The position numbers were made by a program, and so were the translations under genes. From Curtobacterium sp. GC_Cur_3 (GTDB taxonomy: Bacteria; Actinomycetota; Actinomycetes; Actinomycetales; Microbacteriaceae): a DNA stretch of 64,000 nt. Positions 43,751 to 52,572 of this stretch are shown here, in pieces (position 1 is the stretch's first letter; the number at the start of each line of letters is the position of its first letter). The stretch is from positions 85,307 through 149,306 of the forward strand of contig NZ_JALNUI010000006.1 in assembly GCF_026544205.1 (NCBI RefSeq), in the 5' to 3' direction. The notes beneath the pieces were generated by a model, which was not told the origin of the DNA, made no database searches, and saw only the letters and a program-made list of their open reading frames with translations.

Positions 43751-44185
43751 CCGGTGCTTGCCCTCGGCAGCCGTCGGGTCGGCGAGCGGGTGGTTGCGGA
43801 ACCAGCGCAGCAGCTCGCGGGGCCGGCTGTGGTCGGCGCTCTGGTCGCCCTGCGCCAGGAAGCCGCTGAAACCGTCCGGGGTGCCGTTCTCCTCGGAGCG
43901 GTCGTAGGCCATGGACCACTCCGGGAAGCGCCGGGTGTGGATGGACTCCTCGACCAGCAGCGAGACGTCACCGTGGCGCTGGTCCGCGAGGATGCGCGAG
44001 TACGTCGCCATCACGGCGTCGTAGGGCCCCTCGAGCAGCTGCATGAAGCGGCCGGCCCGGTGCACGAGCATGCCGGACAGCCCGTCGACGGTGTTCCGCT
44101 CGCGTGAGTACGCGAGCACCTCCTCGAGTTCGTCGTCGTCGAACTGCTCGACGGCCGAGCTCATGTAGACCAGTGACTGCAGCAT
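43745..44185 (-). CDS. BLUF-domain blue-light sensor
   Basis: A 146-residue stand-alone BLUF (sensor of blue light using FAD) protein. The photochemical residues are all present: Tyr7 (LQSLVYMSSA), Asn31 (SRERNTVDGLSGML) and Gln49 (RFMQLLEGP), followed by RILADQRHGDVSLL and RRFPEWSMAYD. No output domain is attached, so it must signal through protein contacts. GGAGGAG precedes the ATG. Divergent from the SNF2 gene, but no functional link is evident. Confidence 0.9.
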   Translation of the reverse strand: MLQSLVYMSSAVEQFDDDELEEVLAYSRERNTVDGLSGMLVHRAGRFMQLLEGPYDAVMATYSRILADQRHGDVSLLVEESIHTRRFPEWSMAYDRSEENGTPDGFSGFLAQGDQSADHSRPRELLRWFRNHPLADPTAAEGKHRR

Positions 44186-44275
44186 GGTGCTCCTCCCTGA
44201 CGGACCTCCCCTGAGCCTGCCTCGTCTGTCCCTGCCACGACAGCCCCTGTCCGGGGTGCGTGGCACGATGGGCGT

Positions 44276-47200
44276 GTGCCAGCTGCCCCGATGATCGACG
44301 CCGTCGACGTCATCCGCTTCGTCGGGCCCCAGACGTTCGGCCGCGCGCGGGACATCGTCCGCCGCGGACTCGTCGAGGACGCCACGGCTCACGAGGACGG
44401 CTCGATCACCGCCACGGTCGCCGGTTCCGCTGACGTCCCCTACGACGTCCACGTCGACACCACGGTCGCGCGCGGCGAGTTCGTCCGCCCCGTCCGGTCC
44501 CGCTGCACGTGCCGGATCGGCGGCGAGTGCAAGCACGTCGCCGCCGCGCTCCTCACCATCAACGCCCGAGCGGTCGCCGCCCACGCCGGCCCCCGGTCCG
44601 AAGCCCCGGTCGCGTCCACCACGGACTGGAGGCACGAGGTCGCCCGCCTCGCCGGTGACGCCGACGAGCCGGTCACCACCGCCACCACGACCCCGCTCGG
44701 TCTGCAGTTCGAGCTCCGCGACGCCGTGCCGGCGCGCATGGCCGCGCGGGCCCGAGCCACTGGACGGGCCCTCGCGGCACCGTCGCGCTCCGTCCGGCTC
44801 GGCGTCCGGCCCGTCACGCGGAGCGGCGCGGGCAACTGGGTGCGGGGGCAGCTCACCTGGGGCACGCTCCCCTACTCGATGAACCGGCTCGGGCTCTCCC
44901 CCGAGCAGCACGGCTGGTTCCTGCAGTTCGCCGCGCTCCACCGTGCCGGCCAGCTCGCGGGGCTGCCCGGGGAGAGCGACTGGATCCACCTGGACGACTT
45001 CCAGAGCCCGCTGCTCTGGCCGCTGCTGCGCCAGGCCCCCGGCCTCGGGGTCGCGTTCGTCACCGGGAAGCGCGAGGGCGGAGTGGCCCTCGGCGCCGAC
45101 GCCCGGGTGCTGCTCGACGTCGCGCGGTCCGACGCCGGGCTCGTCATCGGCACGAGCGCCGTGCTCGACGGCCGACCCGCAGCCGACGGTGCCGCGCGGC
45201 TCATCGGGGACCACGGCGTGTACGTGTTCCGCGAGTCACCCGAGTTCCACGTCGACCTCGCACCGACGCCCGACCCCGTGCCCGACGACCAGCGCCGCAT
45301 GCTCGTCGAGGGCTCCCGCATCACCGTCCCCACGGACGAGGTCGACGAGTTCCTGGCCGACTGGTCCCCGCGGCTCCGCGGGGCGCTCGGGCTCGTGAGC
45401 TCTGACGGCTCGATCGAGCTGCCGGAGCGGACGCCGCCCGAGCTCGTCCTCACGGTGACGTTCGAACCGGCCCGGGCGCCGCGGACCGACGACGTCGCGC
45501 ACCTGCAGTGGCGCTGGCACGTCGACGGGCGCAAGGACCCGGTGTCGATGCACGGCCCGCTGCCCGACCTCCGGACGGTGCTCGCTGCGGACGACACCGC
45601 GCCGACCGACGCCGACGCTTCGGACGTGGACGCGGATGCCGCGGTGCCGGCCACGGCGGGACCGGCGGCCGACGACGCGGGGCGGGGCGAGCCTCCCGTC
45701 GGTGTCGGAGCCGACCACGCTCCTGCCGGACCCGGCGGCGGGCTCGACTGGTTCCAGGACGGCACCGTCGAGGGCGCCGACGTCGCAGTCTTCGCGACCG
45801 AGCTGCTGCCGGCCCTGGCCGACCACGGCATCCGCGTCGTGGTGCAGGGCGAGCGGCTCGACTACGAACGCCTGACCGGACGGCCGCACATCCGCGTCAC
45901 GACGATGCCGTCCGACAAGCACGACTGGTTCGACCTCGGGATCTTCGTCAGCGTCAACGGCAAGCAGATCCCCTTCACGCCGCTGCTCCGGGCGCTCGCC
46001 AAGCGGGACCGGCGGATGAAGCTCATCGACAACTCGTACCTGTCGCTCGCCGACCCCGCGTTCGACCGGCTCAAGGAGCTCATCGAGGAAGCCCGCGAGC
46101 AGGACGAGTGGGAGCCGTCGCAGACGATGACGGTCACGCCGCTGCAGGCCGGGCTGTGGTCCGAGTTCGACCAGCTCGCGGACGAGACCGACCACGACGC
46201 CCGCTGGCAGGACATCGCCTCGCGGTTGCTCGACGCATCCCCCGAGGCCGACCTCGCGGTGCCGTCGACCGTGCACGCGGACCTGCGGCCGTACCAGCGG
46301 TCCGGGTACGCGTGGCTGTCGTTCCTGGTGGCGCACGGGGTCGGCGGGGTGCTCGCCGACGACATGGGGCTCGGCAAGACGCTGCAGGCGCTCGCGATGA
46401 TCGCCGACCGACGGGCCTCGCACCCGGACGGCCCGCCCTTCCTCGTCGTCGCACCGACCTCCGTCGTGGGCAACTGGGCGCTCGAGGCCGCCCGGTTCGT
46501 CCCGTCGCTCCGGGTCGCGACGATCGAGACGACCTCGCTGAAGCACCCGTCGCTCGTCGCCCGTGCCGCCGCGGACGCCGACGTCGTCGTGACCTCGTAC
46601 GCGCTGCTCCGGCTCGACGCCGCTGCCTACACGGAGCAGCGCTGGTCGGCGCTGCTCCTGGACGAGGCCCAGTTCGTGAAGAACCCGCAGTCGCAGACGC
46701 ACCGGGTGGCCGCGGAGCTCCAGGCCCCCGTGAAGATCGCGATCACCGGGACACCGCTCGAGAACGGGCTGACGGACCTCTGGGCGCTGTTCTCCATCGT
46801 CGCGCCCGGGCTGCTGTCGTCGTGGACGCGGTTCGGCGACGACTACGTGAAGCCGCTCGCGTCGCCCGACCTCCGTGGCGACGCCCGGTCCGAGCTCACC
46901 GCACGACTCCGTCGCCGGATCCGGCCGCTCATGCTGCGCCGGACGAAGGAGAGCGTGGCGTCCGACCTGCCACCGAAGCAGGAACAGGTCGTGCGGGTGA
47001 CGCTCGACCCCGCGCACCGTGAGGTGTACGAGCGCACGCTCAACCGGGAGCGCCTCAAGGTGCTCGACCTCATCGACGACCTCGACCGCAACCGGATGAT
47101 CGTGTTCCGGTCCCTGACGCTGCTGCGGATGCTCGCGCTCTCCCCCGCGCTCGTCGCGGACGGCGACACCTCGATCCCCTCCGCCAAGCTCGACCTGCTG

Positions 47201-47683
47201 CTCGACGAGCTCGAACAGCTCGCGGCCGAGGGGCGTCGTGCGCTCGTGTTCAGTCAGTTCACGTCGTTCCTGCGCCTCGTCGCGGCGGCCCTCGACGCGC
47301 GCGGCATCGGGTACGACTACCTCGACGGGTCGACACGGCAGCGCACGAAGGTCATCGACCGCTTCCGCACCGGCACCGCGCCGGCGTTCCTCATCTCGCT
47401 CAAGGCCGGCGGGTTCGGGCTCACCCTGACCGAGGCCGACACCGTGTTCGTGCTCGACCCGTGGTGGAACCCGGCGGCCGAGTCGCAGGCCGTCGACCGG
47501 ACCCACCGCATCGGGCAGACCCGCTCCGTCAACGTCAACCGCCTGATCGCGGAGGACACCATCGAGGAGAAGGTCCTGGCGCTCGCGGCCCGCAAGGCCA
47601 AGCTGTTCGCGACGATGATCGACGATGACGCCCTGTTCGCGGACGACCTGACCGCCGAGGACGTGCGTTCCCTGTTCGACTGA
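44276..47683 (+). CDS. SNF2-family DEAD/DEAH helicase with SWIM zinc finger
   Basis: A 1135-residue protein. An N-terminal SWIM finger (CTCRIGGECKH, CxCx4CxH, near residue 80) is followed by a long region typical of bacterial HepA-like SNF2 proteins, an Ala/Asp/Gly-rich linker (about 450-490, containing a CGAGCCTCCCGTCGG motif) and the ATPase: DDMGLGKTLQALAM (about residue 698), LLDEAQFVKNPQSQ (about 796), then TGTPLENGLTDLWALF and the C-terminal helicase lobe QFTSFLRL, LISLKAGGFGLTLTEAD and RTHRIGQTRSVNV. DNA translocase, probable role in repair or transcription. CACGAT six bases before the GTG supports this start. Confidence 0.93.
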   Translation: MPAAPMIDAVDVIRFVGPQTFGRARDIVRRGLVEDATAHEDGSITATVAGSADVPYDVHVDTTVARGEFVRPVRSRCTCRIGGECKHVAAALLTINARAVAAHAGPRSEAPVASTTDWRHEVARLAGDADEPVTTATTTPLGLQFELRDAVPARMAARARATGRALAAPSRSVRLGVRPVTRSGAGNWVRGQLTWGTLPYSMNRLGLSPEQHGWFLQFAALHRAGQLAGLPGESDWIHLDDFQSPLLWPLLRQAPGLGVAFVTGKREGGVALGADARVLLDVARSDAGLVIGTSAVLDGRPAADGAARLIGDHGVYVFRESPEFHVDLAPTPDPVPDDQRRMLVEGSRITVPTDEVDEFLADWSPRLRGALGLVSSDGSIELPERTPPELVLTVTFEPARAPRTDDVAHLQWRWHVDGRKDPVSMHGPLPDLRTVLAADDTAPTDADASDVDADAAVPATAGPAADDAGRGEPPVGVGADHAPAGPGGGLDWFQDGTVEGADVAVFATELLPALADHGIRVVVQGERLDYERLTGRPHIRVTTMPSDKHDWFDLGIFVSVNGKQIPFTPLLRALAKRDRRMKLIDNSYLSLADPAFDRLKELIEEAREQDEWEPSQTMTVTPLQAGLWSEFDQLADETDHDARWQDIASRLLDASPEADLAVPSTVHADLRPYQRSGYAWLSFLVAHGVGGVLADDMGLGKTLQALAMIADRRASHPDGPPFLVVAPTSVVGNWALEAARFVPSLRVATIETTSLKHPSLVARAAADADVVVTSYALLRLDAAAYTEQRWSALLLDEAQFVKNPQSQTHRVAAELQAPVKIAITGTPLENGLTDLWALFSIVAPGLLSSWTRFGDDYVKPLASPDLRGDARSELTARLRRRIRPLMLRRTKESVASDLPPKQEQVVRVTLDPAHREVYERTLNRERLKVLDLIDDLDRNRMIVFRSLTLLRMLALSPALVADGDTSIPSAKLDLLLDELEQLAAEGRRALVFSQFTSFLRLVAAALDARGIGYDYLDGSTRQRTKVIDRFRTGTAPAFLISLKAGGFGLTLTEADTVFVLDPWWNPAAESQAVDRTHRIGQTRSVNVNRLIAEDTIEEKVLALAARKAKLFATMIDDDALFADDLTAEDVRSLFD

Positions 47684-47748
47684 TCAGCGGCGAGATGCAA
47701 CATCCGGAGAGTTGGCGGCGGCGGGCGGAGGCGTCCTAGCGTCGGCGC

Positions 47749-47943
47749 ATGCTCCTTCTCGATGCACCGCCGACCGCTGCTCCTCTCGATGCCCCCGACC
47801 GCGCCCGTGTCGTGCGCTCAGGGAGGGGGATGTCCTCCGTCCTCCGTCTGCCGAACGGCGCCGAGGTCCCACTGTCCGGGATCACCGCCGGCATGTACTA
47901 CCCGCCGAACTACCTCGAGGACCTCCGCGCGGGCAGGCTGTGA
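47749..47943 (+). CDS. short putative antitoxin preceding vapC
   Basis: A 64-residue ORF whose C-terminal half (MSSVLRLPNGAEV then PLSGITAGMYYPPNYLEDL) looks structured; the first 27 residues are low-complexity. An internal ATG at 47830 after GGGAGGGG would give only 37 residues. The ATG at 47749 has TAGCGT six bases upstream, as in leaderless genes. It overlaps the PIN-domain toxin by 4 bp (GTGA), which makes an antitoxin role likely, but no RHH, AbrB or Phd DNA-binding motif is seen. Confidence 0.6.
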   Translation: MLLLDAPPTAAPLDAPDRARVVRSGRGMSSVLRLPNGAEVPLSGITAGMYYPPNYLEDLRAGRL

Positions 47944-48374
47944 TCACCCTCGACGCGAACGTGCTGATCGCGAGGTGCAACGAAGCGGACGTCAGCCACC
48001 TCCGTGCCGTCGATGTGATCGATCACCATGAGTGGGACGAGTTCCTCACGAGTGCGGTCACGCTCGCCGAAGTCCTCGTGCGACCGACGAAGGACGACTG
48101 GGTGACCGTCTGCCAGGAGTACCTGCGGTCGATCGCAGTGTTCGTCGTCCCTGTCGAGGAAGACGACGCACTCGGCATCGCTGACCTCGCGGCCGAGCAC
48201 AACCTGAAGTCTGCCGACGCCGTGATCCTCCAAATGGCGATCACCACGAGCGAGGCCCTCGTGACGTTCGACAAGCGTCTCGCCAACGTGGCCAGGGCGG
48301 TGGGGTTTCCCGTGATCACCGATGCGCCCGACTCGATGGCGGACTGGGCAGCACCGTGGTGCTCAGCCGAGTGA
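47940..48374 (+). CDS. vapC: PIN-domain toxin, VapC type
   Basis: A 144-residue PIN nuclease. The acidic metal-binding residues are Asp5 (VITLDANVLIARC), Glu44 (TLAEVLV), Asp93 (LKSADAVILQMA) and Asp111 (LVTFDKRLA), the VapC arrangement. It should cleave RNA, usually tRNA or rRNA, and be held by the product of the overlapping upstream ORF. The last 12 bp overlap the convergent isochorismatase-like gene. Confidence 0.88.
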   Translation: MITLDANVLIARCNEADVSHLRAVDVIDHHEWDEFLTSAVTLAEVLVRPTKDDWVTVCQEYLRSIAVFVVPVEEDDALGIADLAAEHNLKSADAVILQMAITTSEALVTFDKRLANVARAVGFPVITDAPDSMADWAAPWCSAE

Positions 48375-48914
48375 GGTAGTCCACTCCGCGGTCGTGACGA
48401 CGTCGGCCTGCCGCGGGAACACCTTCTCCAGCAGCACCCGGTGCACCTCGGGGTCGCCGTCCGCGCAGGCGTCCGCCAGCACCGTCAACCCGAAGTCGAG
48501 GTCCGCCGCCTGCCGCAGCGTCGACAGGACGACCCCGCTCGTGGCGATGCCGGCGAGCACGAGGTCGCGCACCTCGAGCCCACGGAGCAGCACCTCCAGG
48601 TCGGACCCGGCGAAGGCACTCACACGGAGCTTCGTCACGACGATGTCGTCGTCGCCCACGCCGAACGCAGCGTGGACGTCCGTGGCGCCGGGTGCCTGCG
48701 AGCCCATGCGCGCACGCATGCCGCCGAACATCCGGTTGGACGCGGCGACCTCGGGAGCGCCTCGGCGGAACGCCACCCGGACGAACACCACCGGGATCCG
48801 TCGCTCGCGCGCGGCCGACACCGCGGCCGTCGCGGCAGCGAGGGACTCCTCGCTGCCGAGACGGTCGACGATGCTGTTCTGGTAGTCCATCACCAGGAGG
48901 GCAGTGCCAGCCAT
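48363..48914 (-). CDS. isochorismatase-like protein lacking the catalytic cysteine
   Basis: A 183-residue isochorismatase-fold protein: Asp10 (LLVMDYQN) and Lys95 (VVTKLRVSAF) of the Asp-Lys-Cys triad are present, but the expected Cys in the GvaT-x-x-C segment is Val128 (AGIATSGVVLSTLRQA). It is therefore unlikely to be a standard cysteine hydrolase, and may bind a ligand or use another mechanism. The gene starts one base after the stop of the aldo/keto reductase, so the two are one operon. Confidence 0.87.
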   Translation of the reverse strand: MAGTALLVMDYQNSIVDRLGSEESLAAATAAVSAARERRIPVVFVRVAFRRGAPEVAASNRMFGGMRARMGSQAPGATDVHAAFGVGDDDIVVTKLRVSAFAGSDLEVLLRGLEVRDLVLAGIATSGVVLSTLRQAADLDFGLTVLADACADGDPEVHRVLLEKVFPRQADVVTTAEWTTSLG

Positions 48915-48915
48915 G

Positions 48916-49695
48916 TCAGTGGCCGAGCGCGTCGATCTGGCGGACCTCGTCGTCGGACAGGCTGATCGTGGCACCGGCGGCGTTCGAGCGGATGCGCTCC
49001 GGGTTCGACGACTTCGGGATCACGACGAACTCGTGGGCGACGTGCCACGCGACGATGACCTGGGCGGCGTCGGCGTCGTGTGCCTCGGCGATCGACACGA
49101 GTGTCGGGTCCTCGAGGTTGCTCGCCTTGAAGGGGCTGTAGCCCTCGAGCACGACACCGCGCTCGCGCAGTCCGTCCGCGACGGCAGCGTCGAACTCGAC
49201 GGGGCTCCACTTGATCTGGTTCACGGCCGGCGTGACCCCGGTGGCCTCGATGAGCTCGTCGATCTGCGCGAGGGAGTAGTTGCTGACGCCGATGGCCTTC
49301 GTCAGGCCGTCCTGCTGCGCCTGCACGAGCTGCTGCCAGACGTCGGGTCGCGCCTCACCGTTCGGCGGCCAGTGCACCAACCACAGGTCGAGGTGGTCGA
49401 GCCCGAGCTGGTCGAGGCTCTCCTCGATGGTCTGGCGGACCCGGTCGGCGTTGTCCGGCGGGAGCTTCGTCGTGACGAAGACGTCCTCGCGGGCGAGCCC
49501 GGAGTCGGCGATGGCCTTCCCCACGCCGCGCTGGTTGCCGTACCCGGTGGCGGTGTCGATGTGGCGGTACCCGGCCTCGAGGGCGGAGCTCACGGCGGCG
49601 GGCGCGTCGGAGTCGTCGATCTGCCAGGTGCCGAAGCCGAGGAGCGGCATCGCTCCACCGGTCACCGGCACGGACGGTTCTGCGTAGTCGGTCAT
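48916..49695 (-). CDS. aldo/keto reductase (2,5-diketogluconate reductase type)
   Basis: A 259-residue AKR: MPLLGFGTWQI, YRHIDTATGYGNQRGVGKAI (Asp and Tyr), VTTKLPP (Lys) and LWLVHWPPN (His) give a complete tetrad, with QIKWSPVEFD, GYSPFK and VVIPKSSNPERIRSN in the NADPH site. It resembles DkgA/DkgB-like enzymes that reduce carbonyls. First gene of a two-gene operon with the isochorismatase-like protein. Confidence 0.92.
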   Translation of the reverse strand: MTDYAEPSVPVTGGAMPLLGFGTWQIDDSDAPAAVSSALEAGYRHIDTATGYGNQRGVGKAIADSGLAREDVFVTTKLPPDNADRVRQTIEESLDQLGLDHLDLWLVHWPPNGEARPDVWQQLVQAQQDGLTKAIGVSNYSLAQIDELIEATGVTPAVNQIKWSPVEFDAAVADGLRERGVVLEGYSPFKASNLEDPTLVSIAEAHDADAAQVIVAWHVAHEFVVIPKSSNPERIRSNAAGATISLSDDEVRQIDALGH

Positions 49696-49778
49696 GTCCT
49701 CGTGTCTACGCGGCGATGTCGGGGGCGTCCGCCAGGATCGTCAGGAACCGCCGAGCACCACCAGGAGTCTCACCAGCA

Positions 49779-50576
49779 ATGCCCTCTCGCCGACGCCGTC
49801 CCGTCCGCCTCCGCACGGGGATCACCTCCGTGCTCGTCCTCCTCGCGATCGTCGTCGCCGGGTACGCCGCCCTGACGTCCGGGCCGTCTGCGCCGGGGCC
49901 GAGCCGAGCCTCCAGTCCGACAGCCGCCAGCCCCGTGATCACCGCGAGCGCCGCACCGACGGCACCCGATGCCGCGGCCCCCACGGCCACAGCGCCCACA
50001 GCGCCCACAGCCCCGCAGGCTGCGGCCGCGGCCCACGCTCGCGACCTGCTCGCCGCGCTCCCGGTGAAGGGCCCCGCACCGGCGACCGGTTACGACCGCA
50101 CCGGGGACTTCGGCTCCCCCTGGCTCGACGTCGACCGCAACGGCTGCGACACCCGCGACGACGTCCTCGCGCGCGACCTGACCGACGTCGTCCGCAGTGG
50201 TCCCTGCCGCGTGCTCTCCGGCGAGCTCGTCTCGCCGTACACCGGCGCGACGATCGACTTCGTGCGCGGGAACACGACGTCCACCGCGGTGCAGATCGAC
50301 CACGTCGTCGCGCTCGAGAACGTCTGGCGTACCGGCGGGCAGCAGCTCAGCCAGGACGAACGCCAGGCGCTGGCGAACGACCCGGAGAACCTCTTCGCGG
50401 TCGACCAGCACTCGAACGCGCAGAAGCGGTCCGGGGACGCGGCCACCTGGCTCCCCGCGGACACGGCCTTCCGCTGTACGTACGTCGAGCACCAGGTCGC
50501 GGTCAAGACGACGTACCGGCTCTGGGTCGTGCCCGCCGAGCGCGACGCCATCGAACGGGTCCTCGCCCGCTGCTGA
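49779..50576 (+). CDS. secreted HNH-type nuclease (DUF1524)
   Basis: A 265-residue protein. An N-terminal signal-anchor (TGITSVLVLLAIVVAGYAAL) and an Ala/Pro/Thr-rich linker of about 60 residues precede a DUF1524/HNH-like domain: YDRTGDFGSPWLDVDRNGCDTRDDVLARDL, the catalytic VQIDHVVALENVWRTGG and NDPENLFAVDQHSNAQKRSGD (His and Asn ligands), and YVEHQVAVKTTY. Two Cys pairs could form disulfides outside the cell. Probably an extracellular or wall-bound DNase. Confidence 0.85.
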   Translation: MPSRRRRPVRLRTGITSVLVLLAIVVAGYAALTSGPSAPGPSRASSPTAASPVITASAAPTAPDAAAPTATAPTAPTAPQAAAAAHARDLLAALPVKGPAPATGYDRTGDFGSPWLDVDRNGCDTRDDVLARDLTDVVRSGPCRVLSGELVSPYTGATIDFVRGNTTSTAVQIDHVVALENVWRTGGQQLSQDERQALANDPENLFAVDQHSNAQKRSGDAATWLPADTAFRCTYVEHQVAVKTTYRLWVVPAERDAIERVLARC

Positions 50577-50673
50577 ACGGGCCGACCGGGCGAGTTAAAC
50601 GACAGGTGTAGCCTGGTTGACGGCTGATGCGAACGCACCGACCTTCACCGTCGAAGACCTCAGGAGGCCCCCC

Positions 50674-51477
50674 ATGACCGTGCGCACAACCGGCACCACC
50701 CGCTTCACCGACCGCGTCGTCCTCATCACCGGCGGCGGTTCCGGCCTCGGCCGTGCCACCGCCGTGCGGCTGGCCACCGAGGGCGCCTCGCTCGCCCTCG
50801 TCGACGTCTCCGAGCAGGGACTCGCAGCCTCCGTCGCCGCCGTGCACGAGGTCGCTCCCGACACCCAGGTCCTCACCACCGTCGCCGACGTCTCCGACGA
50901 GGCCCAGGTCGACGCCTACGTCGCCGCCACCGTCGAACGCTTCGGCCGCATCGACGGCTTCTTCAACAACGCCGGCATCGAGGGCAAGCAGAACCCCACC
51001 GAGTCCTTCACCGCCGCCGAGTTCGACAGGGTCGTCTCGATCAACCTGCGCGGGGTGTTCCTCGGCCTCGAGAAGGTCCTCGCCGTGATGCGCGAGCAGG
51101 GCTCCGGCAAGGTCGTGAACACCGCGAGCGTCGGCGGCATCCGCGGCGTCGGCAACCAGTCCGGCTACGCGGCCGCCAAGCACGGCGTCGTCGGCCTGAC
51201 CCGCAACTCCGCGGTCGAGTACGGCCAGTACGGCATCTCGATCAACGCCATCGCCCCCGGTGCCATCTGGACGCCGATGGTCGAGAACTCGATGAAGCAG
51301 CTCGACCCGGAGAACCCGCGGAAGGCCGCCGAGGAGTTCATCCAGGTCAACCCCACGAAGCGCTACGGCGAGGCTCCCGAGATCGCCGCGGTCGTCGCGT
51401 TCCTGCTCTCGGACGACGCCTCCTACGTCAACGCCGCGGTCGTCCCGATCGACGGCGGACAGTCCGCCAAGTACTGA
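50674..51477 (+). CDS. short-chain dehydrogenase/reductase
   Basis: A 267-residue classical SDR: VVLITGGGSGLGRATAVRLA (cofactor loop), VDGFFNNAGIEG-type NNAG motif, NTASVGGIRGVGNQSGYAAAKHGVVGL with the Ser-Tyr-Lys active site, and INAIAPGAIWTPM. The ATG at 50674 is chosen because AGGAGG precedes it by six bases; an upstream in-frame ATG would add 19 unconserved residues. Substrate unknown. Confidence 0.92.
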   Translation: MTVRTTGTTRFTDRVVLITGGGSGLGRATAVRLATEGASLALVDVSEQGLAASVAAVHEVAPDTQVLTTVADVSDEAQVDAYVAATVERFGRIDGFFNNAGIEGKQNPTESFTAAEFDRVVSINLRGVFLGLEKVLAVMREQGSGKVVNTASVGGIRGVGNQSGYAAAKHGVVGLTRNSAVEYGQYGISINAIAPGAIWTPMVENSMKQLDPENPRKAAEEFIQVNPTKRYGEAPEIAAVVAFLLSDDASYVNAAVVPIDGGQSAKY

Positions 51478-51610
51478 CGCTGGTCCGGCCTGGTCACCGA
51501 GCCGGGTACTCGGGACCGGCCGGGAGGCTCGGCTCACCTCCACCACCGCATCGCGCCATGGGAGCATGGGTGGTCACGCGACGAGTCACACGTCGATGGA
51601 GGAGAACGCC

Positions 51611-52042
51611 ATGAGCACGAACGGATCGACCGGTTCCGGCTTCGGCCGGGGAGCCGAGCAGGCGGAGCCCGACGCTGCCGGTGCGCTGCGCCGACGGATG
51701 GGCGAATCAGTCGAGGGCTTCCTCGGCAGCGCCGCCTGGGTGCCGTGGAAGGCCGCCGGGACGAGCGGCGAGCCCGAGGACGGCAGCGTCGCCCACGTCA
51801 TGATCCGGGACCGCGAGTTCGTGCCGGTCTTCACCGATCCTGCGGAGCTGACCACGAGCCTCCCGGACACCGAGGCCCGCGCCATGCCGATGGCCGAACT
51901 CGTCACCGCGCTCCCCGAGGGCTTCGGCATCGTCGTCGACCCGACCAGCGCGCAGGCGGCGAACTTCCTGCAGGCCGACGTCGTCGCCGGGCTGCGGGAG
52001 GGCATGCGCGGCGGCGTCCCCCTCGACCCCGACGAGCACTGA
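51611..52042 (+). CDS. SseB-like domain protein
   Basis: A 143-residue soluble protein with the fold often annotated SseB N-terminal: VEGFLGSAAWVPWKAAG, then VAHVMIRDREFVPVFTDPAELTTSLPDTEARAMPMAELVTALPEGFGIVVDPTSAQAANF. Despite the name there is no type III secretion context; function unknown. The ATG at 51611 follows GGAGGA by eight bases. Confidence 0.8.
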   Translation: MSTNGSTGSGFGRGAEQAEPDAAGALRRRMGESVEGFLGSAAWVPWKAAGTSGEPEDGSVAHVMIRDREFVPVFTDPAELTTSLPDTEARAMPMAELVTALPEGFGIVVDPTSAQAANFLQADVVAGLREGMRGGVPLDPDEH

Positions 52043-52143
52043 GGGCGGGCGGCTCCCGCGCCGCTCGGCGCTGGGTCGCTCCCTGAGCTGGGGGGGCGCG
52101 TGGGTTCCATCGGCAGGCGGTACGACCGATTTCGTTTTCGGTG

Positions 52144-52194
52144 TTGACGGATCCGGTCCGCGAATCTCGACGTTCCCGAACCGGATTCGTCACG
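52144..52194. repeat. REP-like palindromic element, copy C
   Basis: TTGACGGATCCGG and CCGGATTCGTCACG flank a core with GCGAATCTCGACGTTCCCGAA. It is related to the two elements near 32 kb, and the bases just before it (CGATTTCGTTTTCGG) resemble those before copy B. Confidence 0.65.
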
Positions 52195-52215
52195 AGTCGT
52201 TGGGAACTCGGTCCT

Positions 52216-52572
52216 TCAGGCGCTGATCGCCACCGCCCGCCAGTACCCGAGCAGTCCGCCGGCGGGTACCACGAGCATCGCGAGGGCCACCACGTGCCGG
52301 AAGAACCAGCGTCGTCGACCGGCTTCGGCGATGTCCCGTTCCAGTCGCTCGAAGCGCTGGACGTGTCGCAGGGTGTCGTTCAGGACGACGGCATCGACGT
52401 GCCAGGTCCACGCTCCTCGGCGACCGTGCTCAGGAATCGGCCTACGCCGACTGACGCGCGTCAGGCCCGCGGTTCGACGAGCTCGATGAAGCGGGAGAGC
52501 AGGGACAGGCCCGGGATCGAGGGCGGCAGGGCCGTCGTCAGTGCGGGTGAGTACACGACGTACGCCGCCCAC
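52216..52572 (-). CDS. uncertain small membrane-anchored ORF
   Basis: The last 60 codons look genuine (WHVDAVVLNDTLRHVQRFERL, then RRRWFFRHVV and one hydrophobic segment ALAMLVVPAGGLLGYW). No ATG or GTG in this frame lies close upstream. The only GTG is at 52572, inside the C-terminal coding region of the nuclease-helicase, and the extra residues look like out-of-frame sequence. It may be a 5'-truncated remnant. Confidence 0.3.
   Translation of the reverse strand: MGGVRRVLTRTDDGPAALDPGPVPALPLHRARRTAGLTRVSRRRPIPEHGRRGAWTWHVDAVVLNDTLRHVQRFERLERDIAEAGRRRWFFRHVVALAMLVVPAGGLLGYWRAVAISA

Noticed and set aside
44185..44276. A functional pairing of the BLUF sensor with the SNF2 helicase because they are divergent
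   Set aside because: No shared operator or known precedent; each has its own start signals.
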